In this document: in pieces, positions 35,487 through 43,515 of the stretch
Position numbering within the stretch: position 1 is the stretch's first letter
How the letters are laid out: each line of letters starts with the position of its first letter
NCBI RefSeq assembly: GCF_036174265.1
Contig: NZ_CP108055.1
Span: 7,316,001-7,380,000 of the forward strand
Direction of reading: 5' to 3'
Origin: Streptomyces sp. NBC_00285
GTDB taxonomy: Bacteria; Actinomycetota; Actinomycetes; Streptomycetales; Streptomycetaceae
DNA: 64,000 bases
Position numbers and translations under genes: made by a program
Notes under the pieces: model-generated
Database searches by the model: none
Told to the model about the DNA's origin: nothing
Seen by the model: only the letters and a program-made list of their open reading frames with translations

Positions 35487-36578
35487 TTGGGCTACGAGAT
35501 AGATTTCCTCCCGGTTGGGGAGGAGTCGAGCGGTGGCGATGCCATCGCTCTTCGTTATGGCAACCTCTACGGTTCGCGCGATGAGCAGACCGTGGTCGTT
35601 ATTGACGGTGGTTACCGAGTCGCAGGTGAAGCGCTCGTCGAGCACATCCGGGAGCGCTACGACACCGGCACCGTTGATCTTGTCGTCTCAACGCATCCGG
35701 ATCAGGATCACATCAGCGGGTTGCGGGTCGTCCTGGAGGAGCTAGACGTCAAGAAGCTCCTCATGCACAAGCCTTGGAGCCATTCGACGGGCATGCAGCG
35801 GGCCAAGATGATCCTCTCTCTCAACGCGCAGGCGCTGCATACAGAGCTGAGGGATTCGCTCCAGGGTGCGACTGCTCTTGAAGAAGTTGCCAAAGCGCAG
35901 GGCGTTCCCATCGAGGAACCGTTCCTCGACTGGACGAGTGAAGACGGCGTCCTCCGCGTCCTCGGCCCCACCGAGGACTACTACCGGGAGTTGCTCGCGG
36001 AGATCGTCGAGCCAGACTCCGAGGCGGCAGCCAGGGCGAGTTGGGAAGCCCTGGTGCTGCATAAGCTACTGGCGGGGACTGCTCATGAGGATCTCGACAT
36101 CGAGACGTTGGGCGAGAACGGTGAGACCTCCGCTAAGAACAACACCAGCGCCATCTGCTTGTTGGAGGTCGAGGGACGGAAGCTGCTGTTCACCGGTGAC
36201 GCTGGGATTCCTGCCCTCGGTCAGGCGCTTGATGTTCTAGAGGCTGATGGTTTCCAGCCCGGCGAACTCCAGTTTGTTCAGGTGCCGCACCACGGGAGCC
36301 GCCGGAACGTCAGTCCGTCGATCCTCAACCGACTGCTCGGACCCAAGGGGCAGACGGCCGTCATCGGGACGGCCTTCGCATCGGTACCCAAGAAGAATCC
36401 CGAGCACAAGCACCCCGCGAAGAAGACGACGAACGCCTTCCGACGGCGGGGGTACCCCGTTCATCTGACGCAGGGAACAACGAGGTGTCACTGCCACGAT
36501 GCCCCTGATCGGGAGGGCTACGGCACATCTACTCCCGAGCCGCTTCACACTGAAGTAGAAGACAACGGGGACAAGTAG
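35487..36578 (+). CDS. Metallo-beta-lactamase fold hydrolase (ComEC/Rec2-like)
   Basis: A soluble MBL-fold protein of about 363 aa. The metal motif is STHPDQDHISG, followed by NNTSAICLLEV, LLFTGDAG and VPHHGSRR, the pattern of ComEC-type MBL domains. TTG 35487 is preferred (GGTAGG 6 nt upstream, starting LGYEIDFLPVGEE); TTG 35448 and GTG 35469 are alternatives. The stop is one base before the GTG of the membrane protein gene, so the two proteins are co-produced and probably work together. The substrate is unknown; nucleotides or nucleic acids are typical for this subgroup. Confidence 0.8.
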   Translation: MGYEIDFLPVGEESSGGDAIALRYGNLYGSRDEQTVVVIDGGYRVAGEALVEHIRERYDTGTVDLVVSTHPDQDHISGLRVVLEELDVKKLLMHKPWSHSTGMQRAKMILSLNAQALHTELRDSLQGATALEEVAKAQGVPIEEPFLDWTSEDGVLRVLGPTEDYYRELLAEIVEPDSEAAARASWEALVLHKLLAGTAHEDLDIETLGENGETSAKNNTSAICLLEVEGRKLLFTGDAGIPALGQALDVLEADGFQPGELQFVQVPHHGSRRNVSPSILNRLLGPKGQTAVIGTAFASVPKKNPEHKHPAKKTTNAFRRRGYPVHLTQGTTRCHCHDAPDREGYGTSTPEPLHTEVEDNGDK

Positions 36579-36579
36579 C

Positions 36580-37335
36580 GTGCTCTGGTTGGACGACTAC
36601 GAGCGCCGGGCGCGACTTGCGCCCGGCCTCCTCGCGTTGCTGCCCGTCAGCGTTGCGCTGGCGGTTCTTGGTCTCAGCAAGGCTCCCGTTGTTGTCTCGG
36701 TTCTTATGGCGCTCTCGCTGGCCGGCGGTCCGATCGTCCTCGCTGAACTCGTACGTCACCAAGGACAGAAGGTTCAGAAGACTCTCTGGGCCTCATGGGG
36801 CGGGTCCCCGACCATCCAGGAACTTCGGCTCCGACAAGAGGGGCAGAATTCGCTACAGCGGGAGACCTGGCGGAAGGCCGTCTCATCTGTGACCGGGATC
36901 GAACTGGCCTCGGCTCGCAGCGAACGGGCGAACCCGACCAAGGCCGACGAGGCGATAGAGGTTGCTGTCGGCCAGATTCGTAACCTCACGCGGGATGAAG
37001 CGAAGTTCCCTCTCGTACGTGCCGAGAACCGGGGTTACGGCTTCCATCGGAACCTGTACGGCATCCGATGGACCGGACGGATCACCGCGCTCCTGGTGGT
37101 CCTTGGCGTCCTGGCGTACATGCTGTGGCTCGCGAACGTCGAGCATCAGCCCGCCATCACCCTCGTGAATGTCCTCGCTCTCGTCGCGACCGTGGTCTGC
37201 CTCGTTATCTGGTGCTTCCTTCCGTCGCAGGCACGCATGAAGAACGCCGGAGAAAAGTACGCGTACGAGCTGCTGCAAGCTGCGGTTCTCTTGGTCACCG
37301 AGAAGGCCCAACCTGCCCCTGAGGGAACCCAGTAG
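36580..37335 (+). CDS. Membrane protein partnered with the MBL hydrolase
   Basis: A 251-aa protein with two pairs of membrane helices, at about residues 15-35 and 38-58, then about 168-188 and 195-213. They are separated by a 100-residue soluble loop containing a helical SSVTGIELASARSERANPTK region. GTG 36580 follows the MBL stop TAG by one base. The 2+2 helix layout resembles SLATT- or S-4TM-like effectors, but the match is only topological. The tight pairing with an MBL enzyme suggests a two-protein module. Confidence 0.72.
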   Translation: MLWLDDYERRARLAPGLLALLPVSVALAVLGLSKAPVVVSVLMALSLAGGPIVLAELVRHQGQKVQKTLWASWGGSPTIQELRLRQEGQNSLQRETWRKAVSSVTGIELASARSERANPTKADEAIEVAVGQIRNLTRDEAKFPLVRAENRGYGFHRNLYGIRWTGRITALLVVLGVLAYMLWLANVEHQPAITLVNVLALVATVVCLVIWCFLPSQARMKNAGEKYAYELLQAAVLLVTEKAQPAPEGTQ

Positions 37336-37416
37336 CCCGACGCGAGCCGCGTCGAGGGCGGCGTGGTGGACGGCGAGTGCAAGCGGTTGTAGCACTGCCA
37401 TTCGTCCGCAGTATCA

Positions 37417-37450
37417 AAAGCGCAAGGCCAGTCGAGTGGCCGGGCGCTTT
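37417..37450 (+). terminator. Terminator at the right end of the element
   Basis: AAAGCGC/GCGCTTT outer stem, a 2x2 internal loop, and GGCCA/TGGCC inner stem with loop GTCGAG. It stops plus-strand transcription before the convergent nucS. Confidence 0.8.
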
Positions 37451-37470
37451 GTGCGTGCAAGATCGTCGAT

Positions 37471-38223
37471 TTAGAACAGGCGATCTTCCTTGTTGTCGAT
37501 GCCGCGAAGCTCGTCGTAATCAAGGACGACGCACCGCATGCCGCGATCCTCGGCAAGCGTCCGAGCCTGCGGCGCGATGCTCTGAGCTGCGAGGATGCCC
37601 CCGACGGGCGCAATCGTCGTATCCCGGTTCAGGAAATCCAGGTACCGCGTGAGCTGTTCCACTGCGTCGATCGTGGCGCGTCGCTTGATCTCCACAGCCC
37701 AGTGCCTAGGCTTAGGGGAAGCGGTACCTTCCTTCGACTCCGACCCGTCGATCTCACCGCGCCGCTTGATCTCCACCGCGACGGTCTGTCCGTCGGCGTC
37801 CCGGCACAGGATGTCGACCGGGCCGATGGCCGTCATGTACTCGCGGCGGATCAGGCTGTAGCCGTCTCCGAGCGTTTCGATGCGGTCCGCGAGCAGTTCC
37901 TGGAGGTGTGCTTCCACGCCGTCCTTGATCAGGCCGGGATCCACGCCCAGTTCGTGCGAGGAGTCGTGCAGGATCTCCTCCATCGTGATGATGAGCTTCT
38001 CGCCCGCCTTGTTGATGACGGTCCAGACGCCTTCGTCGTCGCCGGTTCCCTCCTTCAACGTGCAGGGCGGCGACATCCAGTTCAGGGGCTTGTAGGCCCT
38101 GTCGTCGGCGTGGATGGAGACGCTGCCGTCCGCCTTCACCAGGATCAGACGGGGGGCCGAGGGCAGGTGGGCGGTGAGCCGGCCCGCGTAGTCGACGGAA
38201 CACCGGGCAATGACGAGACGCAT
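37471..38223 (-). CDS. nucS: Chimeric endonuclease NucS (host N-terminus, element-supplied C-terminus)
   Basis: NucS/EndoMS cuts mismatched DNA and provides non-canonical mismatch repair in actinobacteria. This copy is 250 aa. Residues 1-160 are host, including D137 in GPVDIL and E151/K153 in VEIKRR. From residue 161 the frame is element [17 protein letters not shown], a second AVEIKRR (E178/K180), then a diverged C-terminal half ending EDRLF. Compared with the native reading, 27 residues (161-187) are inserted before VEQLTRYLD. The native last 65 codons remain at 14133-14330. ATG 38223 ([12 protein letters not shown]) is the family start. Whether the chimera is active is the key open question. 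Confidence 0.93.
   Translation of the reverse strand: MRLVIARCSVDYAGRLTAHLPSAPRLILVKADGSVSIHADDRAYKPLNWMSPPCTLKEGTGDDEGVWTVINKAGEKLIITMEEILHDSSHELGVDPGLIKDGVEAHLQELLADRIETLGDGYSLIRREYMTAIGPVDILCRDADGQTVAVEIKRRGEIDGSESKEGTASPKPRHWAVEIKRRATIDAVEQLTRYLDFLNRDTTIAPVGGILAAQSIAPQARTLAEDRGMRCVVLDYDELRGIDNKEDRLF
37721..37749. other. attR of the nucS element
   Basis: The element arm GCGGTACCTT (37721-37730) is followed after 14 nt by the core CCGTC (37745-37749) and then host nucS sequence GATCTCACC. Its arm is the exact inverse of AAGGTACCGC at the left end. Confidence 0.85.
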
Positions 38224-38477
38224 GGTCGGCAACGCTACTCGACGGGCGCATGTCCACGCGATTCGGCCCGTAAGGCTGTGAAGGAGTCCTGTTCACTTGT
38301 GGCCGATTGTGGGCCTGTTGGGAGTGCCCTTTGTTCGCATTCTCCTGGTGCCGTCACCGTCCGTTGCCTACCGTAGTAACCGGGAGGTCGCGGTGCATGT
38401 ACTGAGAGTGCCGGTATCGCGAACTCCCTCATCTGTCCGGCAACCTCCGAGGAATCGGGGGTGCGAGAGGAGAACCC

Positions 38478-38870
38478 ATGTCGCTCGACGTCTCACCGGC
38501 TCTATTGGAGAAGGCCGAGCGAGACGAGGTCGACGAACGTGAATTCGTCGACTGCGTCCGGACCTCCCTGCCCTACGCATGGGAGATGATCAGCTCCCTG
38601 GTGGCCCAGCTGAAGGTGGACGGCGGCAACTTCGCCGACAACCAGACGCCCCCGCCGGACGAGCAGGCACGCGGTCAGCTGCTGCGTGCGCTTGCGAGTG
38701 ACGCGATACGCGGCGCCCTGCAACGGCACTTCGGTGTGCGGCTGGCCTTCCAGAACTGCCATCGGGTGGCGGTGTTCCCGCTGGACGCCTCGGTCGACGA
38801 GACGCTGGTCCGCTTCACCTCGGTGCGCAGTCAGTTGCTGAACCAGTCTCCGGAGTTCCGGGACTGCTGA
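38478..38870 (+). CDS. SCO5389-family protein
   Basis: A 130-aa conserved Streptomyces protein of unknown function (MSLDVSPALLEKAERDEVDE; two-helix start, then a beta-rich C-terminus). GAGAGGAGAA lies directly upstream of ATG 38478. In other genomes it is the neighbour of nucS, from memory the SCO5389 protein. It is divergent from nucS. Confidence 0.85.
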   Translation: MSLDVSPALLEKAERDEVDEREFVDCVRTSLPYAWEMISSLVAQLKVDGGNFADNQTPPPDEQARGQLLRALASDAIRGALQRHFGVRLAFQNCHRVAVFPLDASVDETLVRFTSVRSQLLNQSPEFRDC

Positions 38871-38960
38871 CGCGACGCCGCCTGCTTGCCGCTCCGTTAC
38901 GCGGGAGGTGCATCAGTATCGGGGCGGCAGGCTTCCCGCCGGACAGGGTCCTCGTCCACT

Positions 38961-39989
38961 TCAGGTCAGATGCGGCAGTACCTCGCCACCGAGCCGCCGT
39001 ACGTTCTCCTCGGTGGCCGCCAGGTCTCCCGAGCCCTCGACGAGCAGGGCGAAACGGGAGATGCCCGTCCGCTCGCTGGTCGCCGCGAGGCGGTCGGCGC
39101 ACAGCCGCGGGGTGCCCACCGGGTGCAGTCCGCAGAGCAGTTCGGTGTAGGCCACCGGGTCGCGCATCTGCCGTTCGCGGCCGTCGACCGTGACATGGGC
39201 GCCGAGTCCCTGCCTGAGCCAGCCCGGCATCGCCTTCACCAGAGCCTCCACAGCGTCCGTGCGCCGGTCCGCGATCTGGCAGACACCGGCCGAGACATGG
39301 GGCGCTCCCAGGACCTTCTCCGGCGCGTGTCCGGCCGCTCGCGCCTGCCTGCGCCACAGGGCGACCATCTCCGTCTTCTCCTCGTCCCCGACATGCATCC
39401 CGAGCAGCATCGGCAGTCCGCGCTCCGCGGCCAGCCGGATGCTCGCGGGCGAGGTGCAGGCGACGACCACCTCGGGGCCGGCCGCTTCCGTGAGCGACTC
39501 CGACGGCCGTGGTACGACGGGCACTTCACGGAACCGGAATCGCTCGCCGACGGAGCCGACGGAGGACTCGCGCAGCCAGCGCACCAGCAGATCGAGTGAT
39601 TCCGGGAACCCCTTCTCGTAGGCCTCCAGACCCGCGCCGAACACCTCAAGGTCGACCCATGGACCGCCGCGGCCCACGCCCAGCGAGAAGCGCCCGCCGC
39701 TCGTCATGTGCAGCAGCGCGGCCTGCTCGCCGAGGGCCACGGGGTGGGCCGTGGGCAGCACGCTCACGGCGGTGCCGACCCGGATACGGCGGGTGCGGCC
39801 CAGCAGCAGGGCCGCCAGGGTGATCGCGGACGGGCAGGTGCCGTACGGCACGAAGTGGTGTTCCGCGAGCCAGACCGCGTCGAGTCCGGCCTCCTCCGCG
39901 ACCTCGGCCGAGCGGACCGCGCGGTGCAGCGCCTCCCCCTGGCCCTGTCCCGGGAACTGAGCCGCCAACACGAATGTTCCTACGTGCAT
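38961..39989 (-). CDS. LLM-class flavin-dependent oxidoreductase
   Basis: A 342-aa bacterial luciferase-like monooxygenase with a TIM barrel, using FMNH2 or F420. MHVGTFVLAAQFPGQGQGEA starts the barrel, AEHHFVPYGTCPSAITLAA is the typical substrate/flavin region, and SGGRFSLGVGRGGPW is the family signature. The start at 39989 is fixed by this N-terminus; the much longer open frame upstream is the antisense of the ABC genes. The substrate is unknown. Confidence 0.92.
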   Translation of the reverse strand: MHVGTFVLAAQFPGQGQGEALHRAVRSAEVAEEAGLDAVWLAEHHFVPYGTCPSAITLAALLLGRTRRIRVGTAVSVLPTAHPVALGEQAALLHMTSGGRFSLGVGRGGPWVDLEVFGAGLEAYEKGFPESLDLLVRWLRESSVGSVGERFRFREVPVVPRPSESLTEAAGPEVVVACTSPASIRLAAERGLPMLLGMHVGDEEKTEMVALWRRQARAAGHAPEKVLGAPHVSAGVCQIADRRTDAVEALVKAMPGWLRQGLGAHVTVDGRERQMRDPVAYTELLCGLHPVGTPRLCADRLAATSERTGISRFALLVEGSGDLAATEENVRRLGGEVLPHLT

Positions 39990-40211
39990 GTGCTTTTCCT
40001 GCTTCCTTGGCTCCGACACGGAGCTCCCCCACTCGGCATAACCGTCTGACACGTGCCGAGGACACGGCCTGGCGGAGAGATTTGCCGATTGTCTGCAGAA
40101 TGGTCTCCCCGGAGGGGGACTTGTGGGGGTTGGTTCCCTACGTATGCCCCGCGTCCCGCCGCGTAGGCTGGATACGGTCCCTGCTTCCTGTATAGCCCCG
40201 TGAGGTGTCCC

Positions 40212-40553
40212 GTGTCCCCGCGTCGCAACCGACCCAAGGGTGCCGGTTCGTCGGACTCGGCCGACCAGAGCGCCGACGACGACCGGTCGGGCCGCTACGG
40301 CGGCTTCCAGTCCTCGACGCACTGGCAGGGCGAGGACTGGAACATCCGTCATGTGGCGGGGGCGAGCGCGCAGGGCAAGACGTACCGCTGTCCGGGCTGC
40401 GACCAGATGATCCCGGACGGTGTCCCGCACATCGTGGCGTGGCCGGACCACTCGGGCGTCGACGAGCGCCGGCACTGGCACAAGGCGTGCTGGAACGCGC
40501 GGGACCGCCGCACCACGCGGGTGCAGCGGTCCCGTAACGCGCCGAAGTTCTAG
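40212..40553 (+). CDS. Small zinc-binding (treble-clef) protein
   Basis: A 113-aa conserved Streptomyces protein often labelled ATP/GTP-binding. The basic N-terminus VSPRRNRPKGAG is followed by YRCPGCDQMIPDGVPHIVAW and HWHKACWNARD, a C-x2-C...H...H-x3-C metal site like an HNH treble clef but without clear catalytic residues. GTG 40212 with GAGG upstream is preferred over GTG 40200. Confidence 0.8.
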   Translation: MSPRRNRPKGAGSSDSADQSADDDRSGRYGGFQSSTHWQGEDWNIRHVAGASAQGKTYRCPGCDQMIPDGVPHIVAWPDHSGVDERRHWHKACWNARDRRTTRVQRSRNAPKF

Positions 40554-40564
40554 GGCAGGCCCCT

Positions 40565-41440
40565 CTAGACGTCCCGGTTCTCCAGGAGGGCGTAGGCCCC
40601 GGCGAAGAGGACGGCCGTCAGGCCGAGGATGATCCACAGCGGGTCCCAGCCCGAAGGGCCGGACTCGGACAGGGAGTTGGAGTAGAACACGCTGAGCTGG
40701 TTCGGGATGGAGTACTCGAACAGCGCCTGGCGCAGGCCCTCCAGGGACTGCGAGAACATGAACAGCGCGATGACCAGCGGGGCGAGCACCACGCCGATCA
40801 TGATCGTGATCGCGCCCGCCGAGTGCCGGATGATCGAGCCGATGATCAGCGAGAGCAGACCGAGCAGCGCGATGTAGAGCGAGATGCCGAAGGTGCCCTT
40901 CAGCCACTCCTGACCGGTCGGGGTCCGGGCGCCGTCCAGCAGGGCCACGTCGAGAAGGGCGACGAGGAACACCGAGACCAGGGTCGTCACGAAGGCGACG
41001 GCGAAGAACACGATCGCCTTCGCCGCGAGGACGCGGCCGCGGGAGGGACAGGCGACCATCGTGGTCCGGATCATGCCGGTGCCGTACTCCGAGGCCGTGG
41101 TCAGCACGCCGAGCGTCATGACGCACATGCTGCCGAGCAGCACTCCGAAGAACCCGAACGACAGCGGGTTCTCGCCCCTCAGGTCGTCCTGCGAGGCGCT
41201 GGCCGAGAGCAGCGCGGCGACCGCCAGCCCGATGCCGATGACGAGCAGCACGAACACGCCCAGCGTCCAGATCGTCGACCGCACCGAGCGGATCTTCGTC
41301 CACTCCGACCCGATCGCATGCCCGAGATGCGTCCGCACGACGGGGATCGGCGAGGTGTAGCCCGGGTGCGACGACGGTCCGGCGGCCGCCTGCCAGTTCG
41401 CTGCGGCGGCCTGCGGCATCGGGGGCTGCGGGGTGCTCAT
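40565..41440 (-). CDS. ABC-2 exporter permease (system 1)
   Basis: A 291-aa permease with a Pro/Gln/Ala-rich cytoplasmic N-terminus (about 55 residues) and six membrane helices, including the GSEWTKIRSVRSTIWTL start common to Streptomyces ABC-2 permeases. Its ATG overlaps the stop of the ATPase gene (ATGA). It is paralogous to the permease at 42743. Substrate unknown. Confidence 0.9.
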   Translation of the reverse strand: MSTPQPPMPQAAAANWQAAAGPSSHPGYTSPIPVVRTHLGHAIGSEWTKIRSVRSTIWTLGVFVLLVIGIGLAVAALLSASASQDDLRGENPLSFGFFGVLLGSMCVMTLGVLTTASEYGTGMIRTTMVACPSRGRVLAAKAIVFFAVAFVTTLVSVFLVALLDVALLDGARTPTGQEWLKGTFGISLYIALLGLLSLIIGSIIRHSAGAITIMIGVVLAPLVIALFMFSQSLEGLRQALFEYSIPNQLSVFYSNSLSESGPSGWDPLWIILGLTAVLFAGAYALLENRDV

Positions 41441-42627
41441 CGGGCGTCCTCGGGCTGGGTCGGGGTGGCGGGAGCGGAGGGCTGCGCGGCCGGCTGAGCC
41501 GGGCCCTGGGGAGCCGCGGGGCCCGCCTGGGCGTACGGGTTGGGGCCGCCGTACGGGACCGGCTGCGGCTGGCCCTGCGGGCCCGGGAACGGCTGGCCGC
41601 CCTGCTGCGGCGGTGCCGGCGGGTACCAGTCGGGCTGGCCCTGGCCGGGAACCGGCATGGGGGGCTGGGCGCCCGGGGGGAGGGGCTGCATGAGCCCCGC
41701 CTTCTGGTCGCTGGTCGAGCGGTAGTCCACGGCACCCTGCGTCATCCGCATGTACGCCTCTTCCAGCGAGGCCTGGTGCGGGGACAGCTCCCACAGACGT
41801 ACGTCCGTGTCGTGGGCGATGTCGCTGATCCGGGGCAGGGGCAGCCCCGTCACCCGCAGCGCGCCGTCCTGCTCCGGGAGGACGCGTCCGCCCGCCTCCG
41901 TGATCGCGGCCGACAGCTTCTCGCGCAGTTGCGGCTCGGTGTCCGGCGTCCGCACCCGGGCGAACCCGGCGGAGTTCGCGGCGATGAACTCGCCCACGCC
42001 CATGTCGGCCAGCAGCTGTCCGCGCCCGATGACGATGAGGTGGTCCGCCGTCAGCGCCATCTCGCTCATGAGGTGGGACGAGACGAAGACCGTACGGCCC
42101 TCCGCCGCCAGCGCCTTCATCAGGTTGCGCACCCACAGGATGCCCTCGGGGTCGAGCCCGTTGACCGGCTCGTCGAAGAGCAGCACCTGCGGGTCGCCGA
42201 GCAGCGCGGCCGCGATGCCGAGCCGCTGGCCCATGCCGAGCGAGAAGCCCTTGGAGCGCTTCCTGGCCACGTCCTGGAGGCCGACGACACCGAGCACCTC
42301 GTCGACCCGCCGGGCCGGGATGCCGGACAGCTGGGCCAGGCACAGCAGATGGTTACGGGCCGACCGGCCGCCGTGCACGGCCTTGGCGTCGATCAGCGCG
42401 CCGACCTGCCGGGCCGCGTTGGGCAGCCTGCGATACGGATAGCCGCCGATCGTCACCTGCCCCGCGCTGGGGTTGTCGAGCCCGAGGATCATCCGCATGG
42501 TCGTCGACTTGCCCGAGCCGTTGGGGCCCAGGAAGCCGGTGACGGCACCGGGACGTACCTGGAAGGAAAGGTTGTACACAGCGGTCTTGTCGCCGTAGCG
42601 CTTGGTCAGGCCGACTGCCTCGATCAT
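41437..42627 (-). CDS. ABC exporter ATPase with Pro/Gln-rich tail (system 1)
   Basis: A 396-aa ATPase. It has Walker A GPNGSGKST, signature SLGMGQRLGIA in place of LSGGQ, Walker B VLLFDEPVNGLDPEG and switch region VFVSSHLMSEM. After residue about 300 comes a low-complexity tail rich in Pro, Gln and Gly (QPPMPVPGQGQPDWYPPAPP). ATG 42627 starts MIEAVGLTKRYG. It belongs with the permease downstream and is paralogous to the ATPase at 43516. Confidence 0.93.
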   Translation of the reverse strand: MIEAVGLTKRYGDKTAVYNLSFQVRPGAVTGFLGPNGSGKSTTMRMILGLDNPSAGQVTIGGYPYRRLPNAARQVGALIDAKAVHGGRSARNHLLCLAQLSGIPARRVDEVLGVVGLQDVARKRSKGFSLGMGQRLGIAAALLGDPQVLLFDEPVNGLDPEGILWVRNLMKALAAEGRTVFVSSHLMSEMALTADHLIVIGRGQLLADMGVGEFIAANSAGFARVRTPDTEPQLREKLSAAITEAGGRVLPEQDGALRVTGLPLPRISDIAHDTDVRLWELSPHQASLEEAYMRMTQGAVDYRSTSDQKAGLMQPLPPGAQPPMPVPGQGQPDWYPPAPPQQGGQPFPGPQGQPQPVPYGGPNPYAQAGPAAPQGPAQPAAQPSAPATPTQPEDAR

Positions 42628-42742
42628 GCTCCGCACCCATCGCAAGGTTCAGGACAGCGGGGCACACGCCCCCCGTAAGGGTTAGGAGCTTATCGGGACG
42701 CTGACGGTTCCGCTCAAATGAAAGCAAAGCCTTTCGACGGCC

Positions 42743-43513
42743 TCACGCGTCACGCCTCTTCAGCAGGACATACCCGCCGATCAGCACCGCCGCCACCCAC
42801 AGCGCCATGATCCCGAGCCCGCCCCAGGGGCCGTAGGGGGTGTCGTCGTCGAGCGGGGTGACCACCTGCATGATCTTGCTGCCGGCCTGGTCGGGCAGGA
42901 ACCGGCCGATCTTCTTCGTCGCCGAGACGTTGCCCAGGATGTTGGAGATCAGGAAGAAGAACGGCATCAGGATGCCCAGCGACAGCATCGGCGAGCGCAG
43001 CATCGCGGCCACGCCCATCGAGAACATCGCGATGAGGGTCATGTAGAGGCCGCCGCCGATGACCGCGCGCAGCACTCCGGGATCACCGATCTCCGCCCGG
43101 TGGGAGCCGAGCATCGCCTGCCCGAGGAAGAAGGTGACGAAGGTGGTGACGACACCCACGATCAGCGAGAGCGCGGTGGCGACCGCGATCTTGCCGACCA
43201 GGAAGGTGCCGCGCTGCGGTACGGCCGCCAGCGAGGTGCGGATCATGCCGGTGCTGTACTCGTTCGCGACCACGAGCACCCCGAACACGATCATCGCCAG
43301 CTGGCCGAGGGTCATCCCGGCGAAACTGATGAAGGTCGGGTCGAAGGACAGCTGGTCCTGACGGCTCATGTTGTCGAACTCGTTCTTCGACAGGGCCGAG
43401 ATCAGGATGCCGAGCCCGATGGTGACGACCACGGCGAGGGAGAGCGTCCACACCGTGGACGCCACCGACCGGATCTTGGTCCACTCGGAGCGGATGACCT
43501 GGGTCGCCGCCAT
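42743..43513 (-). CDS. ABC-2 exporter permease (system 2)
   Basis: A 256-aa permease with six predicted membrane helices beginning MAATQVIRSEWTKIRSVAST. It follows its ATPase by 2 bp. Together with the next pair it forms two tandem exporters that look like a duplication. Substrate unknown. Confidence 0.9.
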   Translation of the reverse strand: MAATQVIRSEWTKIRSVASTVWTLSLAVVVTIGLGILISALSKNEFDNMSRQDQLSFDPTFISFAGMTLGQLAMIVFGVLVVANEYSTGMIRTSLAAVPQRGTFLVGKIAVATALSLIVGVVTTFVTFFLGQAMLGSHRAEIGDPGVLRAVIGGGLYMTLIAMFSMGVAAMLRSPMLSLGILMPFFFLISNILGNVSATKKIGRFLPDQAGSKIMQVVTPLDDDTPYGPWGGLGIMALWVAAVLIGGYVLLKRRDA

Positions 43514-43515
43514 GC

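Larger units (their letters stand above)
14326..37749. mobile_element. Integrative element inserted in nucS by a serine integrase, restoring the gene with its own 3' end
   Basis: The boundaries are inferred from the interrupted nucS gene. Both junctions share only CCGTC (14326-14330 and 37745-37749), typical of the tiny core of serine integrases. The left end carries the large serine recombinase. Contents left to right: serine recombinase, Lsr2-like protein, replication-relaxation protein, a tyrosine integrase-Xis module with its own attP, secreted and membrane proteins, a TraG-like transfer operon with Xre regulator, nuclease, HEPN and PIN genes, a regulatory cluster, an MBL-membrane pair, and the nucS replacement 3' end. 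The central part (16-30 kb) is visibly richer in A+T than the backbone and uses TTA codons. No phage structural genes and no recognisable relaxase are seen. Confidence 0.9.

Noticed and set aside
14326..37749. Prophage identity of the element
   Set aside because: No capsid, tail, terminase, portal or lysis genes are seen; the ATPase and replication-relaxation genes fit a conjugative or mobilisable element better.
38961..41735. A 924-codon minus-strand frame including the LLM oxidoreductase
   Set aside because: Only the 342 C-terminal codons match a family; the rest runs antisense or out of frame through the 40212 gene and the ABC genes.
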